64,000 nucleotides of DNA from Bacteroidales bacterium (GTDB lineage: Bacteria > Bacteroidota > Bacteroidia > Bacteroidales > UBA10428), in the NCBI GenBank assembly GCA_016928305.1, contig JAFGKY010000042.1:1-64000 (forward strand). Reading direction: 5' to 3'. Below, piece after piece: positions 28,569 through 38,795 of the stretch (its first letter is position 1; each line of letters begins with the position of its first letter). The notes beneath the pieces are model-generated. The model ran no database searches. It was not told the DNA's origin and saw only the letters and a list, made by a program, of their open reading frames with translations. Both the position numbers and the translations under genes were made by a program.

Positions 28569-28699
28569 GTGAAAAAATTACAGCTTTCTCTTTCCTTGTC
28601 ATCCTTCTGTGAATAGCTTTACTTGCCTGTGGCAGTGCCAATGCTTGCCCGGAAAAATGTAAAAATCACACAGAAAGATCGGATGACCAAAACAGTTAA
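28569..28699 (+). pseudogene. Decayed paralogue of the tiny lipoprotein
   Basis: One frame reads KITAFSFLVILL*IALLACGSANACPEKCKNHTERSDDQNS with an in-frame TGA at 28610 and no in-frame start codon; resembles 28370-28498. Confidence 0.45.
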
Positions 28700-28764
28700 T
28701 TGCATCAGGCTGGATTTTATTAACGCATAACCGGTTTCAATCCGGTTTATTAATGCTATAGCAG

Positions 28765-29571
28765 ATGCATAAACTTTCAGGTGTAATAGGATTTTTTCTG
28801 ATTCCTTTGCTTGCATACACACAAGGGGAAATCGACACACAGGAAAAGATTCTGTATCGAAATGAAAGAAGTCTGGCTCTTTTATTGAACTCCAATGGTT
28901 TTGGAGGTAATTTCAGGTATGCAAAACGTGTTACCTACCTTAAGAAGACGCTTTACGAAGTCGACCTGGTATCAATCAAACATCCAAAAGAAGTAAGGAT
29001 ATATACAAATACTTCGGTTTCCAGCGCAAGCAAGAGTTACATCTACGGAAAAACCAACAGCTTCATAAACCTTAGAGGCGGTATAGGATTTCAACGGGAA
29101 ATATATCAAAAACAGGACCGCGGGGGAATAGCCATACGGTATTTTTACAGTTTCGGTCCCGATATCGGATTGGCCAAACCTGTCTATTATAATTATATCT
29201 CGGTATTATATGTGGACGGCCAGATCATGTACAGTTACAGTGTTGAAAAGTTTAAAGACCAGCACGTTAATCCTACCGAGATTATCGGAAGAGCATCTTA
29301 TTTCAAAGGATTTGATGAGATCTCCGTGATTCCCGGTATTTTCGGGAAAGTAGGCCTGACGATGGAATTCGGACGAAGTGAAAAAATTGTCAACGCTCTT
29401 GAAGGAGGACTTATTGCAGATATCTTTATCAAGAAAGTACCCATCATGGCCACGGAGGACAACAACTGGCTGTTTTTCTCCCTTTTCCTTAGTTACCGTT
29501 TTGGTAAGGCTATTGACGTAAGCAAGAGACAGCGCAAAAAAACCAAAATTGACGAATTACTGGTTCAGTAG
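28765..29571 (+). CDS. Conserved hypothetical secreted/outer-membrane beta-barrel-like protein
   Basis: Signal peptide (MHKLSGVIGFFLIPLLAYTQG), alternating beta-strand pattern, C-terminal WLFFSLFLSYRFG. Confidence 0.6.
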   Translation: MHKLSGVIGFFLIPLLAYTQGEIDTQEKILYRNERSLALLLNSNGFGGNFRYAKRVTYLKKTLYEVDLVSIKHPKEVRIYTNTSVSSASKSYIYGKTNSFINLRGGIGFQREIYQKQDRGGIAIRYFYSFGPDIGLAKPVYYNYISVLYVDGQIMYSYSVEKFKDQHVNPTEIIGRASYFKGFDEISVIPGIFGKVGLTMEFGRSEKIVNALEGGLIADIFIKKVPIMATEDNNWLFFSLFLSYRFGKAIDVSKRQRKKTKIDELLVQ

Positions 29572-29720
29572 TTTCAATATAAACGATTACGGTTACTTTG
29601 CATTCGGCATTCAACCATCACAACCCCTATTGAATCGGCTCTATTAATTTGTGGTTGTAGAGATTTTTTTTAACTTCGCCTTTCGTTTTCAAAACATCAA
29701 ATTCATAATTATTAATTTAA

Positions 29721-30734
<1,014 letters not shown>

Positions 30735-30770
30735 AACTCCCTATATCCCTTCAAGGAGGGTTAACGAATT

Positions 30771-30799
30771 AAAAAGTCCGGTTCTTCACCGGACTTTTT
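30771..30799. terminator. Bidirectional Rho-independent terminator between convergent genes
   Basis: AAAAAGTCCGG-TTCTTCA-CCGGACTTTTT. Confidence 0.88.
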
Positions 30800-31179
30800 T
30801 ATTGAATGAACTCAATCAGGTTGAATGGCAACCTGACAGAAGTTTTGTAATGTTCCCCCAGGCTGAAAATGGCCTCATCATCTTCTTCATAATACCAGTT
30901 GATGATGCATGGATACCCTTCATCCTGTTTCTTTTTAAAGATCCTGAAAATCCCCAGTAAATATTTTGATGAGCCGCTGTTAACATATTCAAGGTTTAGA
31001 TCAAAGCGGGTTACTTCGGCTGGATTTTTATAATATTGTTCTATCCATTCCAGCAACCGGTCGAAGAAATCCCCGGGATTTTCAGGTATAGATCTTCCTT
31101 CAATTTTCAAATGACCTGTAAGTGCGTTAAACTCTACGCCAGGAGTACTATTCGTTTTTTCAATTATCAGCTCTTTCAT
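30799..31179 (-). CDS. SiaC-family (DUF1987) regulatory phosphoprotein-like (track start 31206; likely Met 31179)
   Basis: MKELIIEKTNSTPGVEFNALTGHLKIEGRSIPENPGDFFDRLLEWIEQYY...NLEYVNSGSSKYLLGIFRIF. Confidence 0.85.
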   Translation of the reverse strand: MKELIIEKTNSTPGVEFNALTGHLKIEGRSIPENPGDFFDRLLEWIEQYYKNPAEVTRFDLNLEYVNSGSSKYLLGIFRIFKKKQDEGYPCIINWYYEEDDEAIFSLGEHYKTSVRLPFNLIEFIQ

Positions 31180-31198
31180 GATATATAGTGTATTATAA

Positions 31199-32443
31199 TT
31201 ATTCATATCGCAGTGCGACTATAGGATCAAGTTTTGAAGCCTTTGCTGCCGGATAATATCCGGATACCAACCCGACAACAGAACACAGAATAATGCCAGT
31301 AAGAATCCAGATCCATGGAATGAAAAAGTTCGAATGGAAAAGCAAAGATAGAATTTTCCCCACCAGAATTCCCAACAAAATGCCTATAAAACCTCCTATC
31401 TGGCAGATCAGGACAGCCTCGAATAAAAACTGCTGACGAATAACAGCATCTTTGGCACCAATAGCTTTCCGAATACCAATCTCTGTTGTTCTTTCAGTAA
31501 CCGAGACCAGCATGATGTTCATAAGACCAATAGCGGCACCGAATAAAGTTACCACACCAATAAGGGTTGCCGCAATCAATACAATGCCAAGGACGTCTTT
31601 CAGCATATTGGACAGAAAATCGCTCTTTGTGATATTAAAATCCGATTCATCGGTCACTTTAAGCCGGCGTACCGTCCTGAAAAGACTCTCGGCATAGCCA
31701 ATGGCTGCCTCGGTTAATAATACGTTAGACGGAGCAATGCTGAGCGAATAATTCCGGTTCGGCCGTGAGAAATACTGACGGACACTGGTATAGGTAAGAA
31801 TGCACATATTGTCACTGCTCGTAATACTGGATCCCTTCTCCTTCAGAATACCCACGACCATGAATTTACCATTACCTATACTGACAATTTTATTAAGCGG
31901 ATCCTCGCCTTTTTTAAATAATTTCCTGGCCAGCGAACTACCCAATAAAACAACATTTCTGTTCATCAGCACATCCTGGTATGAAATATTGCGCCCTTTT
32001 TCAATTTCATAACCTGCCGTCAGAAGATAATTTTCATCTGCTCCCATAACATCAATGTTGGGATGAGTTCTCTCCGATTTGTATTTAACCACTGCCATAC
32101 CGGATGCACGCGTGGAAATCGAAACGGTAGCCGGAAAAGAAAACCGCTCTTTAAACTCTTTTGCCTGCCGGTGAGAAATATAAGGATGATTTTTTCTGCG
32201 GTAATGTTTATCCCCCATCTGTACCACCCAACTGCGGCTTTCAATGGTGAAAGTATTGGCTCCCATCGCGGCAAACTGCGTTGTTATGGTACTTTTAATG
32301 GAATCAATTGCTGTAAGTATTCCTACCAGCGCCATAATGCCAACGGCAATGATCAGCATGGTCAATACCGACCGTAACATATTCGACCGGATGGATCTTA
32401 ATGCAACCTTCAGATTCTCTTTTATAAGCGCAAGAGCCTTCAT
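31199..32443 (-). CDS. MacB/FtsX-like ABC transporter permease
   Basis: MacB periplasmic core followed by the FtsX domain ([42 protein letters not shown]). Confidence 0.93.
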   Translation of the reverse strand: MKALALIKENLKVALRSIRSNMLRSVLTMLIIAVGIMALVGILTAIDSIKSTITTQFAAMGANTFTIESRSWVVQMGDKHYRRKNHPYISHRQAKEFKERFSFPATVSISTRASGMAVVKYKSERTHPNIDVMGADENYLLTAGYEIEKGRNISYQDVLMNRNVVLLGSSLARKLFKKGEDPLNKIVSIGNGKFMVVGILKEKGSSITSSDNMCILTYTSVRQYFSRPNRNYSLSIAPSNVLLTEAAIGYAESLFRTVRRLKVTDESDFNITKSDFLSNMLKDVLGIVLIAATLIGVVTLFGAAIGLMNIMLVSVTERTTEIGIRKAIGAKDAVIRQQFLFEAVLICQIGGFIGILLGILVGKILSLLFHSNFFIPWIWILTGIILCSVVGLVSGYYPAAKASKLDPIVALRYE

Positions 32444-32534
32444 GGCACAATATGCGTATTAACAGGCAAAAGCAAAAATAAGGTAATTTTTTATCCGATA
32501 TAAAATATTTGTTAACAATTCATTATCGGAATAT

Positions 32535-33428
32535 TTACACGTAAAATATACCTTTTGATATTTTTACTGCGTTTCCTGAGACTTTCACCGTTTCAATCTT
32601 TCCGGCTACATTTTCGATCCCGACATAAACAATGCCCGGTCTTCCCATTTCAAAACCCTGTTCGCAAATAATGCCATGGCCGTCCGATAATCCGTGCTTC
32701 ACCAGGTAGCATCCCAGTGGTCCGCTGGCACTTCCGGTAACCGGATCTTCAGGAATACCAAACCTCGGGGCAAACATCCGCCCGTGGGTGGTTGACCCAG
32801 GATATAAAGTTTCCGTTGTAAACACGTATAATTCCGTACTGTCCAGTTCACTTTTATGATTCTCCAGTAGATCCACGCGAACTTTTATATCGGCCATACC
32901 TGCATGGCTTTTTAATGGTATAAAAAGAAAATTGTTACCGCAGGATACGCTCTGGACAGGATATCTCTCATCAATTTCTTCGACCGGCAGCGATAAAATG
33001 GATGCAATGGTGTTCAGGTTTGTATGAACGGGACCAAAAACCGGCAAAGGCTGCGTCATGCCAATATTGCGGTACGTACCCTCCAAATGATCGAACGTAA
33101 TTGTTATGTCGCCCACTTTCTCTTCAAAAACTGCCTTACCCTGCTGACGCAACAGAAGAATACCCTCGCTCAGCAAAATAAAGGCTGTCCCAATGGTAGG
33201 ATGACCTGCAGTAGGCACTTCAACCGCCGGAGTGAAGATCCGCAACCTGCAATCGTTATCCGGATTTTCAGGGGGATAAACAAAACTGGTCTCTGAAAAG
33301 TTTAATTCCCTGGCTATTTGCTGCAGCATCGGTTCAGCAATACCTTGAGCACGGGGAAAAACAGCCAGCTGATTCCCCCCGAAGGGTTTGTCTGTAAAAA
33401 CATCCGTTATATAATAAACAAGTTCCAT
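32535..33428 (-). CDS. PhzF-family phenazine-biosynthesis-like isomerase
   Basis: YYITDVFTDKPFGGNQLAVFP...VEVPTAGHPTIGTAFIL...EDPVTGSASGPLGCYL. Confidence 0.95.
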   Translation of the reverse strand: MELVYYITDVFTDKPFGGNQLAVFPRAQGIAEPMLQQIARELNFSETSFVYPPENPDNDCRLRIFTPAVEVPTAGHPTIGTAFILLSEGILLLRQQGKAVFEEKVGDITITFDHLEGTYRNIGMTQPLPVFGPVHTNLNTIASILSLPVEEIDERYPVQSVSCGNNFLFIPLKSHAGMADIKVRVDLLENHKSELDSTELYVFTTETLYPGSTTHGRMFAPRFGIPEDPVTGSASGPLGCYLVKHGLSDGHGIICEQGFEMGRPGIVYVGIENVAGKIETVKVSGNAVKISKGIFYV

Positions 33429-33723
33429 ACCTGATGGCTTATAAAATTAATTCAAGTTGCCGGTTATAAATTCAAAATACGATTTAAGAACCAAGAATGA
33501 CGATTTTTGATTTAAGAAGGTCAAGTCTAAGCTCATATAGTATTGATTATATTGTTTTTGCATTTTACTTCTTAAATCTTAAATCTTTAATCTTCAATCG
33601 TAAATCTATTTTTATGTAAGCATTATAAGTAGCAACTAAAGTTGATTAATCCATAACAACCATAAAACGCCGGTTGCATTCAATTATTGGTATATTTGCA
33701 AACTTACTATTAATTTTTGCATA

Positions 33724-34467
33724 ATGAAGGAGACAATACTGAATCACCGGACCATACGTAAATACAAAGACGATCCGATAGAAAAATCGCTGCTTTCAGC
33801 AATTCTGACGGCTGCCTCCCGCGCTTCCACAACAGGTAACATGCAGGTATACAGTATCATTGTCACAACAAATAAAGCCATAAAAGAAAAGCTCTGGGAA
33901 GCTCATTTCAGGCAAAACATGGTATTGCAGGCACCGGTTATCCTTACCTTTTGTGCTGATTTTAACCGTTTTAACAAATGGTGCCGTCAACGCAAGGCAG
34001 AACCCGGTTACGATAATTTTCTTTCATTCTTCACTGCTGCCATCGACGCTTTGCTGGCTGCCCAGAATGCCGCACTTGCTGCCGAAGAACAGGGACTCGG
34101 CATTTGTTACCTGGGAACCACCACATACAATGCCGATATGATCATTGATATTCTTGACCTGCCATCGGACGTGATACCTGTTACAACACTTGTCGTCGGA
34201 TATCCCGATGAATCACCTGGCCTTACCGACCGACTTCCGATGGAAGGAATTGTTCACCAGGAAAAATACAGGGATTATGAACCTGCGGATATTGACAGAA
34301 TATATGCCGAGAAAGACAATTCTGAGCTTACGCAAAAACTTCTGCAGGAAAATAACCTGGAAACCCTTGCACAGATCTTTACCCAAAAAAGATATACCAA
34401 AAAGGACAATGAGTTTTTTTCCCAAAAACTGCTGGAGGGTATCCGGAAGCAGGGATTTGGAATGTAA
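33724..34467 (+). CDS. Nitroreductase-family (NfsA-like) flavoprotein
   Basis: LNHRTIRKYKDDPIEKSLLSAILTAASRASTTGNMQVYSI...EEQGLGICYLGT. Confidence 0.92.
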   Translation: MKETILNHRTIRKYKDDPIEKSLLSAILTAASRASTTGNMQVYSIIVTTNKAIKEKLWEAHFRQNMVLQAPVILTFCADFNRFNKWCRQRKAEPGYDNFLSFFTAAIDALLAAQNAALAAEEQGLGICYLGTTTYNADMIIDILDLPSDVIPVTTLVVGYPDESPGLTDRLPMEGIVHQEKYRDYEPADIDRIYAEKDNSELTQKLLQENNLETLAQIFTQKRYTKKDNEFFSQKLLEGIRKQGFGM

Positions 34468-34606
34468 GTTACCGGGGATGACGGATGACGGATATCGGAT
34501 GTAAGTGTAATGTGAAATGGGTATTGTGTTATATTGTCTTGTATTATGCAGCTTATTGTATTCCCTTTCTCCATCCGTATAATTATACTATCGACTCTAT
34601 ATTTCA

Positions 34607-36265
34607 TTATTCTCCCCCTCGGGGGGAGTTAGAGGGGGCTTCTCTCATTGTCTTCAACTCCGTCTTTTCAAGCACCCTGTATACGGGGTAAGGATAATAT
34701 CCCAGGCCCCATTGCGGTACCAGGTATCGGTCAAATTTATTCCACACGGCCATTCCGTCATTGGATAACGGCTCCAGGATGTATGCAGCAAGGTTTGCCA
34801 GCGGCTGGGCCGTGCGGACAACCCAGGTTCCGGCATGAAAAATCATTTTCTCTTTTGCATATTTTCCGCTGATCGTATTGGTATAATGTCCCTGGTTTAA
34901 ACGCCTTGAAGGAATGATCTTATCCATAGTGAACATTTCCGCTTCCAGTTCCTGGTCACAAGCCAGTTTTTCGACTTCAATGCCGTGAATTTGTAAGTAT
35001 TCTGCAAAAACAGGATCCTGAACCTGCAGCAGGTAGGCATAAGGAAATCGTATACTTACTGAAGGAACATAATCGGCCAGGTAAGGAACTGTTACGGTTA
35101 CTTTCCTGTCGGTCTTCCTGTATTTTTTCCAGAAAAGGGTATCACCGGTTTCCTCCACTTCAAATGCCTTTATGGTAATTTTTTCAGGAGTAGGTTGCAC
35201 CCTGAAGCCGATGGCAAAGGAATCGATAACCGAAGGATGTAATCCGCGACCCATGACAGCCTTATCTGCCTGCTGAAGCAATTGCCTTATTTCATTCCTG
35301 TGAGCTGATGCATATTCCAGGATCGACAGAAGAAGTTTATGACAACCCAGTACCCGGGTCCTGTAATCGGCATAAACATAATTTTCATTTAAAATGGCCA
35401 GCCGGTTACGTAAGCCCACATAATTATCAAAATACCTTGGTTCCGGTCCTGCCATTTCCCATCCGAGATCAGGCTTTGTCATATCAACAAACTCACCATA
35501 GAAACAATTGTCAACGTTGTATTTTTCCCTGAGGACAGCCGCCACGCGGGGCATCATGATATCCCTCATATAGTGAATCAGTGAGGTATCGACATTCGGA
35601 TTCATCATCCAGGTGAAGGTAACCGGCTCCTCATGAAAGGATCCGTTGGTGGTATGGCAATCAACAGTGACAGCCGGATCCCAGCGGTTAAGCACGTTCT
35701 TGACTACGCCTATCATTTCAGGCGTTTCGAGTTTCATAGCATCACGGTTCAGGTCGAGGTTTTGGGCATTGTATCGTATCCCCACTCCGTTCTTTGGTCC
35801 GTTCTGGTTTGTCCTGTTCCGGGTGCTTATCCGGTCATTCCCGTCAGGATTCAGGTTGGGACAGATCAATACAATCAGGTTTTTAAGCCAATTACCGGCA
35901 TCAGGTCCGGTCAATTCACGTGCCAGTATAAGCGAGGCTTCTTTCCCTTCCACTTCACCGGCATGTATATTGGCCTGAATATAAACGACCGTTCTTTCGT
36001 CATTATGTAACGCTTCAGGTGAAGCGGGTAAAGGATCGGCAATAACAAGCAGAAGAACCGGCTCACCGGTAACCGTTATGGCCAGTGTGTCAACACGGCA
36101 GATGCCTGAACCGGCTGCTAACTGACTGATAAATGCATTCACTTCACGGCTGGTGGCGGTAGATGTATAATCCGATTGTTCGGCCACCGTCAGCAAACCC
36201 GACTGAGCGCAGATGCCGGTGAGTATAAGAATAGACAGGATTGGAATCAATAATAATTTTTTCAT
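34607..36265 (-). CDS. M14-family zinc carboxypeptidase, secreted (track start 36337; likely Met 36265)
   Basis: Signal peptide MKKLLLIPILSILILTGICAQ; IQANIHAGEVEGKEASLIL (HxxE) and TVDCHTTNGS; C-terminal REAPSNSPRGGE derives from a repeat. Confidence 0.88.
   Translation of the reverse strand: MKKLLLIPILSILILTGICAQSGLLTVAEQSDYTSTATSREVNAFISQLAAGSGICRVDTLAITVTGEPVLLLVIADPLPASPEALHNDERTVVYIQANIHAGEVEGKEASLILARELTGPDAGNWLKNLIVLICPNLNPDGNDRISTRNRTNQNGPKNGVGIRYNAQNLDLNRDAMKLETPEMIGVVKNVLNRWDPAVTVDCHTTNGSFHEEPVTFTWMMNPNVDTSLIHYMRDIMMPRVAAVLREKYNVDNCFYGEFVDMTKPDLGWEMAGPEPRYFDNYVGLRNRLAILNENYVYADYRTRVLGCHKLLLSILEYASAHRNEIRQLLQQADKAVMGRGLHPSVIDSFAIGFRVQPTPEKITIKAFEVEETGDTLFWKKYRKTDRKVTVTVPYLADYVPSVSIRFPYAYLLQVQDPVFAEYLQIHGIEVEKLACDQELEAEMFTMDKIIPSRRLNQGHYTNTISGKYAKEKMIFHAGTWVVRTAQPLANLAAYILEPLSNDGMAVWNKFDRYLVPQWGLGYYPYPVYRVLEKTELKTMREAPSNSPRGGE
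34614..34641. repeat. Palindromic C/G-rich repeat read into the M14 peptidase C-terminus
   Basis: CCCCCTCGGGGGGAGTTAGAGGGGGCTT. Confidence 0.65.
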
Positions 36266-36315
36266 AGCGTAAATATACAATATATGTTGTTTGCTGATTC
36301 TATATGAAGCGTGAG

Positions 36316-36372
36316 AATCACGGGTATAAAACCCCAAAGTCCCGAGAACTCGGGAGAAATAAATTCTGCAGC
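36316..36372. repeat. Second copy of a dispersed ~57-bp element
   Basis: AATCACGGGTATAAAACCCCAAAGTCCCGAGAACTCGGGAGAAATAAATTCTGCAGC, close match to 27876-27932. Confidence 0.8.
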
Positions 36373-36671
36373 CTTATCCCCTTCCCCCCGGGGGACAGAG
36401 ATGGATTTACAGCATAATTCGCCCCTTTTTGTGTCATCCTTGATAATCGCTGCAATTAAAAATAATCATTTAGGTAACAACGTGTTCTTATTTAGAACTA
36501 TTCTAAATTAAGGGGGGGGGTATTGACACGGGCTTTTCTGTTTCATATATTTCATACGTTTTTGGCAAGATGATTTGATATTCATAATCCTTCGCTATGG
36601 AGAACTGATGTGAAGGATTTTAGAGGGAAGAGAATAGACAGAAGTGATATGTTCAGGCTTTTATAAACTGT

Positions 36672-36769
36672 CCGTTGGCTAAAGCCAACGGCAATGGATA
36701 CTTTCAATTTGTTTTATCGATGCGGGTCAGGAGATGATTCAAATCCATTGCCGTCCCGAAACGGGACGG
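36672..36769. repeat. Paired-hairpin REP/BIME-like element
   Basis: CCGTTGGCT-AA-AGCCAACGG and CCGTCCCG-AAA-CGGGACGG hairpins linked by the inverted pair CGGCAATGGA/TCCATTGCCG. Confidence 0.7.
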
Positions 36770-36882
36770 AAATAAATGAAGCGGGGTGACAATAAATATT
36801 CTTAATTCATACTAGCACCGGAAAGTTATTTAAAACATGGATGTAAGTAACTGAATATAAATCTAATAAAAATTTTGTACGA

Positions 36883-37872
36883 ATGAAAAAGCATGCAATT
36901 ATTGCAATTATTCTTTTGTTAAGTTTTAATCTGGCAATAAATGCCCAGATCAAACTGAACTCCTCCGGTTATGTAAAAATCGGAAGCACCGAAAGCGCAA
37001 CCCAGGCACTTGATGTCAGGGGCAATGTTATTATCAAGGAAGCACCCGGTTATTCGGGCTACAGCTACCAGGTTATTTTTGACCATACAGGGTATTACGG
37101 AACGAAATGCCTGCACCCGGTTACAAATTACTCAGGCAATATCGGAAATTCTTCAAACGCATTTGCCCAGATATGGACGTACAATCTGTACAACTTATCG
37201 GATGAACGTTACAAGGAAAACGTTAGGGACATTAATGACGCACTGGATCTGATAACCAGGCTGAAGGGCATCCGGTATAACCTGATACCGGAAAACGTCG
37301 CTGATGATTCAACACTATCAGAGGCATTACTGGAAAAAAAGAAAAAGGAACAAAAAGCAGACAGGCTTGGCTTTATTGCACAGGATGTAAATAAAGTCAT
37401 CCCTGAAGCGGTTTATTATGATGATTCAACCGATATTTACGGTATTGATTATACAAAAATTATTCCTGTGCTGGTGGAGGCCATAAAAGAGCAGCAGGCT
37501 ATCATTAAAAGCCTGCAGTCGGGCAGTTCGTCCGATAAGCTGAAAAGCACTGCCGGAGCCGGGGGTCAGGAGAATCCGGCCAGTGAAGATGTGCCGTTGC
37601 TTTACCAGAATTTCCCGAATCCGTTCACCGAAAGCACCCGGATTGAATATTACCTGCCTGATGATATAGGCAGTGCCGTTATTTTCATATACGACATGAG
37701 CGGTCTGCAGCTCAAATCTGTTCCGGTTTCCGGTACGGGGTACGGAAATGTTACCATAAACGCCAATGAACTGAAAGCAGGCATGTATATGTACACGCTG
37801 ATAGCCGACGGGCAGGTGATCGATACCAAAAGGATGATTCTTACGGATCAGTATGTTTTGTCAACCAAATAA
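36883..37872 (+). CDS. Secreted protein with S74-type intramolecular chaperone domain and T9SS sorting domain
   Basis: LSDERYKENVRDINDALDLITRLKGIRYN...RLGFIAQDVNKVIPEAV...GIDYTKIIPVLVEAIKEQQ; C-terminal NFPNPFTESTRIEYYLPDD... sorting signal. Confidence 0.88.
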   Translation: MKKHAIIAIILLLSFNLAINAQIKLNSSGYVKIGSTESATQALDVRGNVIIKEAPGYSGYSYQVIFDHTGYYGTKCLHPVTNYSGNIGNSSNAFAQIWTYNLYNLSDERYKENVRDINDALDLITRLKGIRYNLIPENVADDSTLSEALLEKKKKEQKADRLGFIAQDVNKVIPEAVYYDDSTDIYGIDYTKIIPVLVEAIKEQQAIIKSLQSGSSSDKLKSTAGAGGQENPASEDVPLLYQNFPNPFTESTRIEYYLPDDIGSAVIFIYDMSGLQLKSVPVSGTGYGNVTINANELKAGMYMYTLIADGQVIDTKRMILTDQYVLSTK

Positions 37873-37883
37873 ATCACGTTATT

Positions 37884-38795
37884 ATGAAAAAGCTATTATT
37901 TATTGTACTGCTTGCTTATGCAATTGTGTGTAATTCGCAGGAAATTTTTTGTTTGGGTCAGGGGTTGGGTGCTGACCTTGACTTTGAATATCCGACCCAT
38001 TATAATTATGTTAAAATAGATACCGATCATGTTTGGTTTATTACAAGGGCTGAAAAGGAAATCCTGTTTGCTGATACACCCAATAATAAACATTCACTGA
38101 TTACGGATACATCTGATTATTATAAAAACAATATAAAGTCGTCTGTGAATTTTAAGTTATGTTTCAGTAAGTGTGAGGATTATACAATAATGTTCTGGCA
38201 CAAATATGATTTTGAAAGAAACAAGGACGGTGGAATAATAGAAACTTCTCATGATAATGGATTGACCTGGCAAAATATTATTCATGATACACTTATTATG
38301 AATAATATCAAAGATACTGTAAGGCTTTATAATAATTCAGATATTATCAGTTCATACGGAGATCAGCCCGGTTATACAGGTCGGCAATCTGAAGACAAAT
38401 CAGTACGGATTAATTTTTATGCAAGGGAATACATGCTGGAAGACACCATGCTATTGCGTTTCACTATCTCAACGGATTCAACAGATGCACAGAACGAAGG
38501 ATGGATGCTGGATGATTTTCATTTCTATGGAGAAGAAACTGCAATCAATTATCGTATCAATGATATTAAACCATTGGTTTATCCCAATCCGGCAAGTAGC
38601 TATATTAACATTTATGATGAACAGAAAACCGTTGATGCAGTGAAGATCATTTCATTAACCGGAGAAACAATAATTGAAAAAAAGGGCGGTAATATCTGCA
38701 CCCTGAATATAGACAGTCTTGCAGCCGGCTTTTACCTTTTAGTTTGCAGGAATGAACATAACGATTTCCATGTATTAAAATTAATGAAGCAATGA
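37884..38795 (+). CDS. T9SS type A sorting-domain protein of unknown function
   Basis: Signal peptide; C-terminal PLVYPNPASSYINIYDEQ...GFYLLVCRNEHNDFHVLKLMKQ. Confidence 0.75.
   Translation: MKKLLFIVLLAYAIVCNSQEIFCLGQGLGADLDFEYPTHYNYVKIDTDHVWFITRAEKEILFADTPNNKHSLITDTSDYYKNNIKSSVNFKLCFSKCEDYTIMFWHKYDFERNKDGGIIETSHDNGLTWQNIIHDTLIMNNIKDTVRLYNNSDIISSYGDQPGYTGRQSEDKSVRINFYAREYMLEDTMLLRFTISTDSTDAQNEGWMLDDFHFYGEETAINYRINDIKPLVYPNPASSYINIYDEQKTVDAVKIISLTGETIIEKKGGNICTLNIDSLAAGFYLLVCRNEHNDFHVLKLMKQ

Noticed and set aside
28610-28612. TGA recoding (selenocysteine or Trp) in the second tiny lipoprotein
   Set aside because: No in-frame start codon upstream and no reason to expect recoding; pseudogene or sequencing error is simpler.
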